A DNA stretch of 64,000 bases from Roseovarius dicentrarchi (lineage in GTDB: Bacteria; Pseudomonadota; Alphaproteobacteria; Rhodobacterales; Rhodobacteraceae): NCBI RefSeq assembly GCF_003316635.1, contig NZ_QNQP01000018.1:1-64000 (forward strand), read 5' to 3'. The notes beneath the pieces were generated by a model, which saw nothing but the letters and a program-made list of their open reading frames with translations, did no database searches and was not told where the DNA came from. Each line of letters starts with the position of its first letter. The stretch's first letter is position 1. Positions 34,596 to 42,061 of this stretch are shown in pieces. Position numbers and translations under genes: made by a program.

Positions 34596-35488
34596 GCCAT
34601 CGTCTCCGGCCAGACCAGCGAGCGATGCAACTGCATGCCGGCCAGTGCCCCATCGCTGACAGCGAAGGAGACTGCCCCTGGAACGACGGCCACGTCGCCA
34701 CAGGCGAAAACGCCGGGCACTGTCGTCTGCTTCGACGCATCCACGGTAATGATCCGGCCCATCGGGTTCTCAATGATCTCGCAGCCTAGGTCCGAGGGAA
34801 GACTGCTGGATGGAGTGATCGTCGTCGCGACGAACAGTCCCGCAAAGGACAGGACCCTGCCGTCGGTCAGCTGCACGTCCGCGTCGCCCGCGATGGCATG
34901 AATTGACGTGCCCTCGACGGTGATGCCCTTGCGCTCCAATCCATCCCGCCCCTCGGGCTCCAACATCAGGGCACCGTTGGTTAGCAGAGTGGCCTTACCC
35001 CACTCTGCCAGCAATTCCGCTTGATGCACCGACATCGGGCCTGTGGCGATGACACCGATGCGGCCCTGATCAAGCTCATAGCCATGGCAATAGGGACAGT
35101 GAAAGACGGATTGCCCCCAGCGCTCTGCCAGTCCCGTGATATTTGGCAACTGGTCGGTCACCCCGGTCGCGAAAAGGACCCGTCGACCGCGATGGCTTTG
35201 CCCTTCGGCCGATGTGACGACAAAGGCATCCTGCTCCCCCGTGATCCCGGTGGCTTCGGACTCCAACCACGTCAGCGTCGGGTAGGCTTCCAATTGGCGG
35301 CGGGCCGTGCTGGCGATGACAGCAGGATCGACGCCGTCCTGGCCCAGAAAGCCATGTGCGTGGCTGGCAAAGCGGTTGCGCCTTTGCCCGGCATCGATGA
35401 CCAGGACCGACCTGCGCGCACGCAGAAGCTGGAGGGAAGCTGCCATGCCGGCGTAGCTTCCCCCGATGACGATGACATCGTGGATCAT
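34592..35488 (-). CDS. Thioredoxin-reductase-like FAD/NAD(P) oxidoreductase
   Basis: 298 residues. N-terminal FAD-binding GGSYAGMAASLQLLRARR, redox-active CPYC at 131-134 in VFHCPYCHGYE, an NADPH-binding-like region, and the C-terminal FAD motif VPGVFACGDVAVVPG. Belongs to the TrxB-like group with a CPYC disulfide; the physiological thiol partner is not evident. Between Rrf2 regulator and methyltransferase in one operon; this order (Rrf2, TrxR-like, methyltransferase) recurs in proteobacteria by recollection. Confidence 0.88.
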   Translation of the reverse strand: MIHDVIVIGGSYAGMAASLQLLRARRSVLVIDAGQRRNRFASHAHGFLGQDGVDPAVIASTARRQLEAYPTLTWLESEATGITGEQDAFVVTSAEGQSHRGRRVLFATGVTDQLPNITGLAERWGQSVFHCPYCHGYELDQGRIGVIATGPMSVHQAELLAEWGKATLLTNGALMLEPEGRDGLERKGITVEGTSIHAIAGDADVQLTDGRVLSFAGLFVATTITPSSSLPSDLGCEIIENPMGRIITVDASKQTTVPGVFACGDVAVVPGAVSFAVSDGALAGMQLHRSLVWPETMA

Positions 35489-35500
35489 TCAGGGTTCTTT

Positions 35501-35935
35501 CTAGTTGCGCCGTGCGGCGTGCCGGACCGCGAAATCCGCGGCAAGATCGGCAAGGGTGACATTTTCGAAACGCGCCAACAGCAAGGCCTCGGCTTCGGAA
35601 AAACTCTCGTCCAGCGCCGCGTTGACGGTCTGTTCGACCAGACACCCCGGAGCATCGTTACGATTGCCGACGGCGAACAGTGCAGGCTCGCCCAAGGCGT
35701 CATGCAGGTGCCGGAGCGAGACGGCCGACAGGTCCGCCGTGATCCGCCACCCGCCTGCATGTCCCCTGTCGGATGCCACGATCCCGGCCTCGCGCAGAAA
35801 GCCCATCGTGCGCCGCACGACGACCGGGTTGGTGCCAAGGCACTGCGCCAGATCGTCGGACGTCATGGGGCCCTCTCGCTCTGCCATGTGGAGGAGCGCG
35901 TGGAGGACCGAGGAAAGGCGGCTGTCACGCTTCAT
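35501..35935 (-). CDS. Rrf2-family transcriptional regulator
   Basis: 144 residues. N-terminal winged helix (SSVLHALLHMAEREGPMTSDDLA, then NPVVVRRTMGFLREAGIV), wing GHAGGWRI. Only two cysteines (C32, C98), so it lacks the three-cysteine Fe-S cluster set of IscR/NsrR and resembles thiol-sensing YwnA/CymR-like members. It probably autoregulates and controls the oxidoreductase and methyltransferase genes 12 bases downstream. A -10 element ends only seven bases before the ATG, so the mRNA may be leaderless. Confidence 0.85.
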   Translation of the reverse strand: MKRDSRLSSVLHALLHMAEREGPMTSDDLAQCLGTNPVVVRRTMGFLREAGIVASDRGHAGGWRITADLSAVSLRHLHDALGEPALFAVGNRNDAPGCLVEQTVNAALDESFSEAEALLLARFENVTLADLAADFAVRHAARRN

Positions 35936-35941
35936 GTAACT

Positions 35942-35970
35942 TCAATAGTTCTGATTTGATCTGTTGTCAA
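35942..35970 (-). promoter_or_regulatory. Sigma70-type promoter of the rrf2 operon
   Basis: On the minus strand TTGACA (35965-35970), a 17-base spacer, then TATTGA (35942-35947). Transcription should begin near 35935, the A of the start codon. Confidence 0.75.
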
Positions 35971-36049
35971 GATGAGCGAGTTCTCAGAGCCGCAGACGGT
36001 TAGATGTGAGCTCACACCTGCCATTTTCCGCTTCGCAGCAACAGGTCTG

Positions 36050-36988
36050 TTAGGCGGCCTCGGCGCTGCCCCCTGCCCTGCCCGCCTCTGATCGGGCGAA
36101 CAGGTAGTCGCAAGCGCGTTGTGCGTCGGCCGCATGCTTGAAGATCGCGGTCTTGTCCGAACGCAGAACGCGCAGCCAGTTGTAGAGATACGCCGCGTTC
36201 ATCTCGAGCGTATGCGCCGTGAAGCCAAGCGTCTGACCCAGGAACACCGAGGTCAGTTCGGCGACGATCTCCTCGCGGGCATAGGCCGTATTGCCGAACT
36301 TCGAGAGCCCGAAATCGCGGTTCAGCCGATGCGGGGCTTTCGTGGCATGGGCCAGCTCATGCGCCCAGACCCCATAGAAACTGCGCGGGTCCTGGAACCG
36401 CGTGATGGACGGCATGTAGACCTTGTCCACGGGTGGCAGATAATAGGCTTCCGTTCCCGTGAAGACGGTTGTGATGTCGATGGCATCGAAAACCGCGTGT
36501 ATGTGCGGGATGGGCTCGGAGGGTGGATGCTCGGGCATGGGCTCCGGATCGGGGAAGAAGCTGTCGGGCAGGCCCTCGATCTGGCAGGCGTTGAAGACGC
36601 GGTAGGATTTCTGGAAGCGGAAGACGCGGGCCTCCTCGGAGTGATCATCCCTCTCCCCGTGGTCATCCTCGCCGCCCGCGTCTTTCCGGCTTTGGCCGTA
36701 ATAAACGACGATAGAGGACTTCTCGCCCTTGCGAACCTTTGCGTCCAATGCATTGGCCTGCGGCAACGTCATCCAGAAGGGCGAGCTGTGGCCTGCCATC
36801 ACGGTTCGCATGGTCAGCAGGAAGTTGTTCACGCCTTGGTAAGGCTCACCGCCCACGCGCAGGGGGCGCGAGCTGCCACCTGCGGTCCAGGGCTTGCGCC
36901 ACGGCAGGACGCCGCGCTCGATGATGCGGATGATTTCGTTTGTGATGACCTCGGAGGCATCGAATTTGGGCGTGCGGGATCGGGCCAT
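36050..36988 (-). CDS. ardC: ArdC-family anti-restriction protein (ssDNA-binding metallopeptidase)
   Basis: 312 residues, AAAGGAGG before the ATG at 36988. N-terminal ssDNA-binding domain with the conserved LPWRKPW (28-34) and QGVNNFLLTM; C-terminal zincin domain with HELAH at 210-214 and downstream glutamate in REEIVAELTSVFL. ArdC proteins bind single-stranded DNA and protect incoming plasmids from restriction. Fits the establishment function of this region. Confidence 0.9.
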   Translation of the reverse strand: MARSRTPKFDASEVITNEIIRIIERGVLPWRKPWTAGGSSRPLRVGGEPYQGVNNFLLTMRTVMAGHSSPFWMTLPQANALDAKVRKGEKSSIVVYYGQSRKDAGGEDDHGERDDHSEEARVFRFQKSYRVFNACQIEGLPDSFFPDPEPMPEHPPSEPIPHIHAVFDAIDITTVFTGTEAYYLPPVDKVYMPSITRFQDPRSFYGVWAHELAHATKAPHRLNRDFGLSKFGNTAYAREEIVAELTSVFLGQTLGFTAHTLEMNAAYLYNWLRVLRSDKTAIFKHAADAQRACDYLFARSEAGRAGGSAEAA

Positions 36989-37028
36989 GGCAGGCCTCCT
37001 TTCGAGTGTTGGTGAGAGGGAATGGGGA

Positions 37029-37499
37029 TCAGGTTGACTGACGGGGCCGTGGATCGTTTGCGATCCGCGCGCCGAGCGCTTCGACCCTGTCGATGTAGGT
37101 GGTCAGCGAGACGGACCAGCCAGGACCGCAAGGTTCAGGGTCGATCGATCCGTCGCGCGTCACGCGCGGGAAGTTGGCGAAGGCGATGACATCGGTGACG
37201 GGTCGGATATCGATGAACGGGGTCCCTCGTGCGACCGCAAGAGTGGCCAAGGGAAAGCGCTCGATCGGCGCGAGGGTGGACACGGTGGTCCAACCAAGAT
37301 GGATGAATGTCCCGCCCTCTCCGCAGATCACATGCGCGTTTGGCAAAGTCGCCGCCTGCTTCAGATAGCCGAGGTCACGCAGTACGGTCTCGCGCTCGAG
37401 CCGTTGTGCCTGCCCCGTCTGGCCGGTTCGGCGTAGTTCCTTGTGTCGCCACCACGAGGCAGCGGTCGCGCGCAACACGCGCAAGACACCTGTTTGCAT
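37029..37499 (-). CDS. Hypothetical protein
   Basis: 156 residues from the ATG at 37499, preferred over the one at 37514 because GAAGGGC precedes it. Basic N-terminus (LRATAASWWRHKELRRTGQT), beta-rich remainder (HVICGEGGTFIHLGWTTV, FIDIRPVTDVIAFANFP). Family not recognised. Upstream it carries the most diverged copy of the leader element and a long inverted repeat. It precedes ardC by 40 bases and may be co-transcribed. Confidence 0.6.
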   Translation of the reverse strand: MQTGVLRVLRATAASWWRHKELRRTGQTGQAQRLERETVLRDLGYLKQAATLPNAHVICGEGGTFIHLGWTTVSTLAPIERFPLATLAVARGTPFIDIRPVTDVIAFANFPRVTRDGSIDPEPCGPGWSVSLTTYIDRVEALGARIANDPRPRQST

Positions 37500-37591
37500 C
37501 GGAATGCCCTTCATCAGGAACGGCAGACCGGAACCCGGCCCGGACCCATCTGAGGGACCCTAAAGGCCCTCATCCGTCAGTCACAAAACCC

Positions 37592-37611
37592 GAAGGACAC
37601 TTTCACTCTTT
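37592..37611 (-). promoter_or_regulatory. Leader element copy 6 (diverged)
   Basis: Minus strand AAAGAGTGAAAGTGTCCTTC, about 95 bases upstream of the gene at 37499. The AAAGNGTGAAAG part matches copy 5, but the palindromic core is degenerate. Confidence 0.4.
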
Positions 37612-37616
37612 AGGGA

Positions 37617-37684
37617 TCTGATGCCGGAGATTGTTAAATGCGAAGCTCATGAGAACGCAGGATCCTGCACTTTCCGGCATCAGA
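37617..37684. repeat. 12-base inverted repeat with internal palindrome
   Basis: TCTGATGCCGGA (37617-37628) is perfectly repeated in inverted form at 37673-37684 with 44 bases between; the spacer holds the palindrome GCAGGATCCTGC (37657-37668). The structure lies between the divergent genes at 37499 and 37852. It could fold in single-stranded DNA or in RNA; no known element matched. Confidence 0.55.
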
Positions 37685-37801
37685 CCCCAATGAGGAACAG
37701 GATCAGGCCCGGACACCCTCTTTCGGGCATCCTCAGGCCTGACCTCCCCCGGCCCTCCTCTTCCTCTCAAACCCCATGATTTCCGCAGCTGGCTTGATTT
37801 T

Positions 37802-37816
37802 GTTCCTGTTATGTTC
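37802..37816 (+). promoter_or_regulatory. LexA (SOS) box
   Basis: GTTC-N7-GTTC, the exact form of the alphaproteobacterial LexA-binding site, 36 bases upstream of the start at 37852. A second inverted GAAC follows at 37825. LexA would repress the small gene until DNA damage or single-stranded DNA entry triggers the SOS response. Confidence 0.75.
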
Positions 37817-37851
37817 TATTTTAAGAACCACGCTAAGAAGGGAGATCCCCG

Positions 37852-38145
37852 ATGGAAAGCACCACCTACGCCCTGCCCGCGACGCCCAAGCAGATCGCCT
37901 ATGCGCGCGCGCTGGCCTTGCGCAACCAGACGCTTTTGCCGTGGGAGGTTCAGCAAGATCGGCGGTCCCTGAGCGCCTGGATCGACGCACAAGCCAAGTT
38001 GAACCCGGGCGCGCAGGACAGCCGCCCGACATCGAAGCAGGTCGCCTTCGCCGAGCGTCTCGCCCGGATCAAACGCCGCGCCGTCCCGGATGAGTGTTTC
38101 CGCGACAAGGGGCTGATGTCAAAATGGATCGATGGGAACAAATGA
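37852..38145 (+). CDS. SOS-linked small protein with two repeated modules
   Basis: 97 residues, AAGGGAG upstream. Two related ~40-residue modules: TPKQIAYARALALRN ... LSAWIDAQ and TSKQVAFAERLARIK ... LMSKWIDGN, each a helix pair with a Lys-Gln entry and a W-I-D end. Modules of this kind occur at the ends of some alphaproteobacterial DNA-processing proteins by my recollection, but I do not recognise a named family. The upstream LexA box suggests damage-induced expression. Confidence 0.65.
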   Translation: MESTTYALPATPKQIAYARALALRNQTLLPWEVQQDRRSLSAWIDAQAKLNPGAQDSRPTSKQVAFAERLARIKRRAVPDECFRDKGLMSKWIDGNK

Positions 38146-38173
38146 AGCTGGGTAGCCCCTGCGGTCATTGAGA

Positions 38174-38464
38174 CTATTTCAGCCGATTAACAATCGATGC
38201 CCCGCCCGACCTGGCAAGCGCGATCAGGCTGGACTGGATTTTGGATGTGAAGACGGAACTGAACGTGCCGATGGGCGTGCGGTCCTCCCAGACATAGGAC
38301 CGCTCCAGAATATCGGTGTTGATCTCGTCCAGCATGACCCATTTGCGGACATGGGTTTCTAACCCCACGCGCTGCGACTCGATCTTTGGCACCTCGATGA
38401 TCAGCACGATGTTGACGAGCGTTGCCGCAACAAGCAGCCGGAGCGGGGTTCGGGTACACCCCAT
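38174..38464 (-). CDS. Small membrane-anchored hypothetical protein
   Basis: 96 residues from the ATG at 38464, five bases after the VIT gene stops. N-terminal hydrophobic segment (LRLLVAATLVNIVLIIEV, ~8-25) then a soluble part (VRKWVMLDEINTDILERSYVWEDRTP). Last gene of the metal operon; no family recognised. Confidence 0.5.
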   Translation of the reverse strand: MGCTRTPLRLLVAATLVNIVLIIEVPKIESQRVGLETHVRKWVMLDEINTDILERSYVWEDRTPIGTFSSVFTSKIQSSLIALARSGGASIVNRLK

Positions 38465-38469
38465 TGACT

Positions 38470-39171
38470 CTAGCCTACGGCGACCCCGAACAGCGCACCG
38501 ACCCCGGCTGTCGCGGCCATGGCAAGCGCGCCCCATAGCGTGACCCTTGCGGCCCCACGAACGATGCCTGCGCCGCCGGCGGAAGCACCCAATCCGCCAA
38601 GAACCGCAAGGCCAAGGATCGTCGATCCCGCCACCAGGGGAGCGATCTGCGCCTCCGGGACCAGCATTACGACGATCAGGGGCAGCACCGCCCCAACGGC
38701 GAAGGTCAGTGCGGACACCAGAGCGGCCTGAATAGGGCGGGCGGCAACGGTTTCCGAAATGCCAAGTTCGTCGCGCGCATGCGATCCGAGCGCGTCACGT
38801 TCAGTCAGTTGCACGGCAACCTTTTCCGCCAGGTCGCGGTCCAGCCCCCTTTCAACATAAATCCGGGTTAGTTCCTCGAGCTCGGCCTCGGGCGTTTCCT
38901 CGAGCTCACGGCTCTCTCGGGCGAGGTCCGCCTGTTCGGCGTCAGTTTGCGAGCTGACCGAGACATACTCCCCCGCCGCCATGGACATCGCGCCAGCCAT
39001 AAGCCCGGCCAGCCCGGCGATCATGACCTCGGGCTTGCCGGAGCCTGCGGCCGCGACGCCGACGACGAGGCTCGCAGTCGAGACAAGACCATCATTGGCC
39101 CCGAGAACGGCGGCCCGCAGCCAGCCGATGCGATGCACCATATGGATTTCAGAATGTGATAGACGGCTCAT
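38470..39171 (-). CDS. VIT1/CCC1-family Fe2+/Mn2+ transporter
   Basis: 233 residues. First helix block with the family signature WLRAAVLGANDGLVSTASLVVGV, MSMAAGEYVSVSSQTD after helix 2, a cytoplasmic acidic metal-binding region (ESRELEETPEAELEELTRIY), and three C-terminal helices. VIT proteins export or sequester ferrous iron or manganese. It overlaps the P-type ATPase stop by four bases; both would remove divalent metal from the cytosol. Confidence 0.9.
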   Translation of the reverse strand: MSRLSHSEIHMVHRIGWLRAAVLGANDGLVSTASLVVGVAAAGSGKPEVMIAGLAGLMAGAMSMAAGEYVSVSSQTDAEQADLARESRELEETPEAELEELTRIYVERGLDRDLAEKVAVQLTERDALGSHARDELGISETVAARPIQAALVSALTFAVGAVLPLIVVMLVPEAQIAPLVAGSTILGLAVLGGLGASAGGAGIVRGAARVTLWGALAMAATAGVGALFGVAVG

Positions 39172-41084
39172 GGCGTGGCTCCTTGAACGATGTCAGCTTG
39201 CTCTGACACGATGGCCTGTGGTTTGCCCGTAGCTGGCTCCTGTGGCGCGATGCGCAGCGCGCGCAGGGCGTTCAGGATAACAGCGACGTCGATGACCTCT
39301 TGCAGAAGCGCCCCCTGCACCGGGGTGAGATACCCGAAAGCGGCGGCAATCATGCCGAGAACCGACAGACCGATACCCGCGACCACGCTTTCGACAGCGA
39401 TCCGGCGCGACGCCCGCGCGATCTCGATCCCGGGCCCAAGCCGGTCGATCCGGTCGACGAGCAGCACCACGTCCGCCGCCTCGGCCGAGGCCGCGGCGCC
39501 CCGTGCCCCCATTGCCACGCCTACATCGGCTGCGGCCAGGGCGGGCGCGTCGTTGACACCATCACCCACCATCATCACCGGCCCGTGTTTACGCTCGGAA
39601 AGCACCAGTAACACCTTTTGATCCGGCGTCAGACCGGCCCGCAGCCCGTCGAGGCCCAGCCCCTCGGTCACGCGCTCGGCCACGTCCGCGCGGTCGCCAG
39701 TAGCCAGAAGGATGCGCGCGATCCCTTGACGGCGCAGACCGTCCAGCATGGTGCCCGCCCCCTCGCGCAGCGGGTCGGACATGACGAGGTGCCCGGCCAT
39801 GTGACCGTCAACTGCCACTGCGACAAGGACCGATCCGGCGCCCTTGGCGGGGTGATCGCCCACCATCCGCCCGACACGGGACGCCACGAAGCCGTCGCCG
39901 CCGACGATCACCTCGCGGTCCTCCACACGACCCAAGACCCCTTCGCCCGGGATCTCAGCCACTTCTGTCGGAACGGGCAGTGTGAAGCCCCGCGCCTTTG
40001 CGGCAGCGACGATGGCCTGCGCCACGGGGTGTTTCGATGCCTGATCGAGCGCGGCGGCGAGGCGGAGGATGTCGTCCTCGGTCATGCCATCGTGGCTGTC
40101 GATCGAGACGATCTGCGGACGGCCATCCGTCAGCGTCCCCGTTTTGTCGAGGATCAGCGTGCGGATCCGCGCCATCGTCTCGAGCGGCCCTGCGCCCTTG
40201 ATCAGCACGCCAAAATGCGCCGCACGCGACAGGCCGGCGACCAGTGCGACCGGCACAGCAAGGATCAGCGGACAGGGCGTGGCGACGACCAGAACGGCAA
40301 CCGCGCGGATCGGATCACCGGTGAACCACCACGCCACGAAGGCGATACTGACGGTGACGACCAGAAAGCCCAGCGACCAGCGGTCGGCCAGCCGGGACAT
40401 CGGCGCTTTGGACGCCTGCGCCTCCTCCACCAGGCGAACGATCCCGGCATAGGTGCTGTCCTTGGCCTCGCGCGTCGCCGTCAGGTCGAAGGCCTCGCCC
40501 GCGTTGGTCGATCCGCTCATGGCGTCGGCCCCGCGCGCCAGCCGGACTGGCAGGGACTCGCCGGTCAGCGCCGCGGTGTCGAGGAAGGCGGTGTCGGACG
40601 CCACCGTGCCGTCCACGGGAACGACATCGCCCTGCCGGATCAGCAGGCGATCGCCCGGTGCGATCTCTTCGAGAGGCACATCCTCAAGACCGCCGTTCCG
40701 GTGCCGCGTCGCGGTCCGGGGTACGCGGGATAAAAGATCCTTCATCGAACGGCGTGCACGACCCTCAGCGAAGGCTTCGAGGAAGGTGCCTCCAGAATAC
40801 ATGACTGCGACGACAGCCGCAGCCAAGGTCTCGCCGAAGACAAGCGCCGCCGACATCGACAGCGCGGCAACGATATCGAGGCCCACCTCGCCGCGCCCAA
40901 TGCTCCGGACGATTTCGACCACAAGCGCTGCCAGCGCGGGAACAACTCCTGCAATCCAGATCAGGTTCGCAATCTCTGGTTGGCCCGCAAGGTAGAATGC
41001 GAGTCCCACGATCAGCCCGGTTGCGGCCATCAGCAGGAGTGCGGTCTTGAAGCGATCGGTACGGGTCTGTTCCATGCGGCTCAT
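39168..41084 (-). CDS. P1B-type heavy-metal ATPase with TPC motif
   Basis: 638 residues. TGES at 174-177, phosphorylation motif DKTGT at 313-317, TPCP at 269-272 in the metal-conducting helix instead of the CPC of Cu/Zn/Cd pumps, KHP motif, GDGVNDAPAL hinge. No N-terminal heavy-metal-associated domain; the first hydrophobic helices begin near residue 14. The TPC motif does not fix the ion; with a VIT gene downstream, Fe2+ or Mn2+/Co2+ efflux is my preferred inference. Overlaps apbE (ATGA). Confidence 0.9.
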   Translation of the reverse strand: MSRMEQTRTDRFKTALLLMAATGLIVGLAFYLAGQPEIANLIWIAGVVPALAALVVEIVRSIGRGEVGLDIVAALSMSAALVFGETLAAAVVAVMYSGGTFLEAFAEGRARRSMKDLLSRVPRTATRHRNGGLEDVPLEEIAPGDRLLIRQGDVVPVDGTVASDTAFLDTAALTGESLPVRLARGADAMSGSTNAGEAFDLTATREAKDSTYAGIVRLVEEAQASKAPMSRLADRWSLGFLVVTVSIAFVAWWFTGDPIRAVAVLVVATPCPLILAVPVALVAGLSRAAHFGVLIKGAGPLETMARIRTLILDKTGTLTDGRPQIVSIDSHDGMTEDDILRLAAALDQASKHPVAQAIVAAAKARGFTLPVPTEVAEIPGEGVLGRVEDREVIVGGDGFVASRVGRMVGDHPAKGAGSVLVAVAVDGHMAGHLVMSDPLREGAGTMLDGLRRQGIARILLATGDRADVAERVTEGLGLDGLRAGLTPDQKVLLVLSERKHGPVMMVGDGVNDAPALAAADVGVAMGARGAAASAEAADVVLLVDRIDRLGPGIEIARASRRIAVESVVAGIGLSVLGMIAAAFGYLTPVQGALLQEVIDVAVILNALRALRIAPQEPATGKPQAIVSEQADIVQGATP

Positions 41085-42061
41085 CTTCCCCCGGCTGAGG
41101 CGATTGCCGCTGGTTCTTCGGAAAAAAGACGCCCGACTCCCACGCCCATTGCATTCCCTTCATCATCGCGCAGAAGAAAGAGGGCGTCGAGTCCACGTTG
41201 TCTCGCGAGGTCCGCACCCCTCTCCGCACCGAGCACCATCAGCGCCGTCGCCCAGGCGTCGGCCTCGGCACAGGTGCGGGCCACCACGGTGACGGAGGCC
41301 GGCGAGGCGATCAGCGGCGCGCCACGTCTCGGATCCATGGTATGCGACAGGCGGCGCCCCTGAACCTCGACCCAATGGCGGTAGTCACCGGAGGTCGCCA
41401 CGGCGGCGTCCTGCAGCGCCAGAACCGAATGCGGCGTCCGGCGATCAGGGTCCGGCGCTTCTACCGCGATGATCCATGCCTCGCCATCGGGGCGCAGGCC
41501 CATAGCACGCATCTCACCGTCGATGCCGACAAGGGCGTCGGCAATCCCATGATCGCGCAAGGTCTCGGCGAGCCGGTCGACGCCATAGCCCTTGGCGATG
41601 CCGTTCAGATCCAGCGCAATGGGCGCGGTCTTGCGCAACTGCATCCCCTCGATCTCCAGCACCTCCTGCGCCGGGCGGCGGGGGGCGTCCATCGCGGCGC
41701 GGATACCCTCGGGCGCGGCGGCCCCGGGCCCGAAACCCCAGGCCGTCACCGCATCGCCCATGCCGATATCGAAGGCCCCGCCCGAGGCGCGCCCGATCTC
41801 GAGCCCGAGGCGCAGGACCGCCCGCAGTTGCTCCGGCACCACCACCCAATCGCCCACCGGCGCCGCATTGATCCGCATGAGCGCGCTCTCCGCGTTCCAC
41901 GTCGACATCTGCGTGTCCACCTCGTCGACAGCCGCCTGAAGGGCGGCACGGATTGCATCCGTGTCGCGGCCCCGATCCGCGAAGAACAGCGCCGACCAGC
42001 GCGTGCCCATGGTGGGGCCGTTCAGGGCGATGCGCGCGCGCTCAGTAGACATCTTCGACAT
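41081..42061 (-). CDS. apbE: FAD:protein FMN transferase ApbE
   Basis: 326 residues. Family motifs: TMGTRWSALF near residue 17, the FAD-binding region SGGAFDIGMG, LDLNGIAKGYGVDRLAE, VATSGDYRHWVEVQGRRLSHTMDPRRG, and an ADAWATALMVLG end. ApbE attaches FMN to Ser/Thr of extracytoplasmic redox proteins. The nearest candidate substrate is the DUF2271 protein two genes upstream. No clear signal peptide is seen, unlike many ApbE proteins, so export is uncertain. Confidence 0.93.
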   Translation of the reverse strand: MSKMSTERARIALNGPTMGTRWSALFFADRGRDTDAIRAALQAAVDEVDTQMSTWNAESALMRINAAPVGDWVVVPEQLRAVLRLGLEIGRASGGAFDIGMGDAVTAWGFGPGAAAPEGIRAAMDAPRRPAQEVLEIEGMQLRKTAPIALDLNGIAKGYGVDRLAETLRDHGIADALVGIDGEMRAMGLRPDGEAWIIAVEAPDPDRRTPHSVLALQDAAVATSGDYRHWVEVQGRRLSHTMDPRRGAPLIASPASVTVVARTCAEADAWATALMVLGAERGADLARQRGLDALFLLRDDEGNAMGVGVGRLFSEEPAAIASAGGR

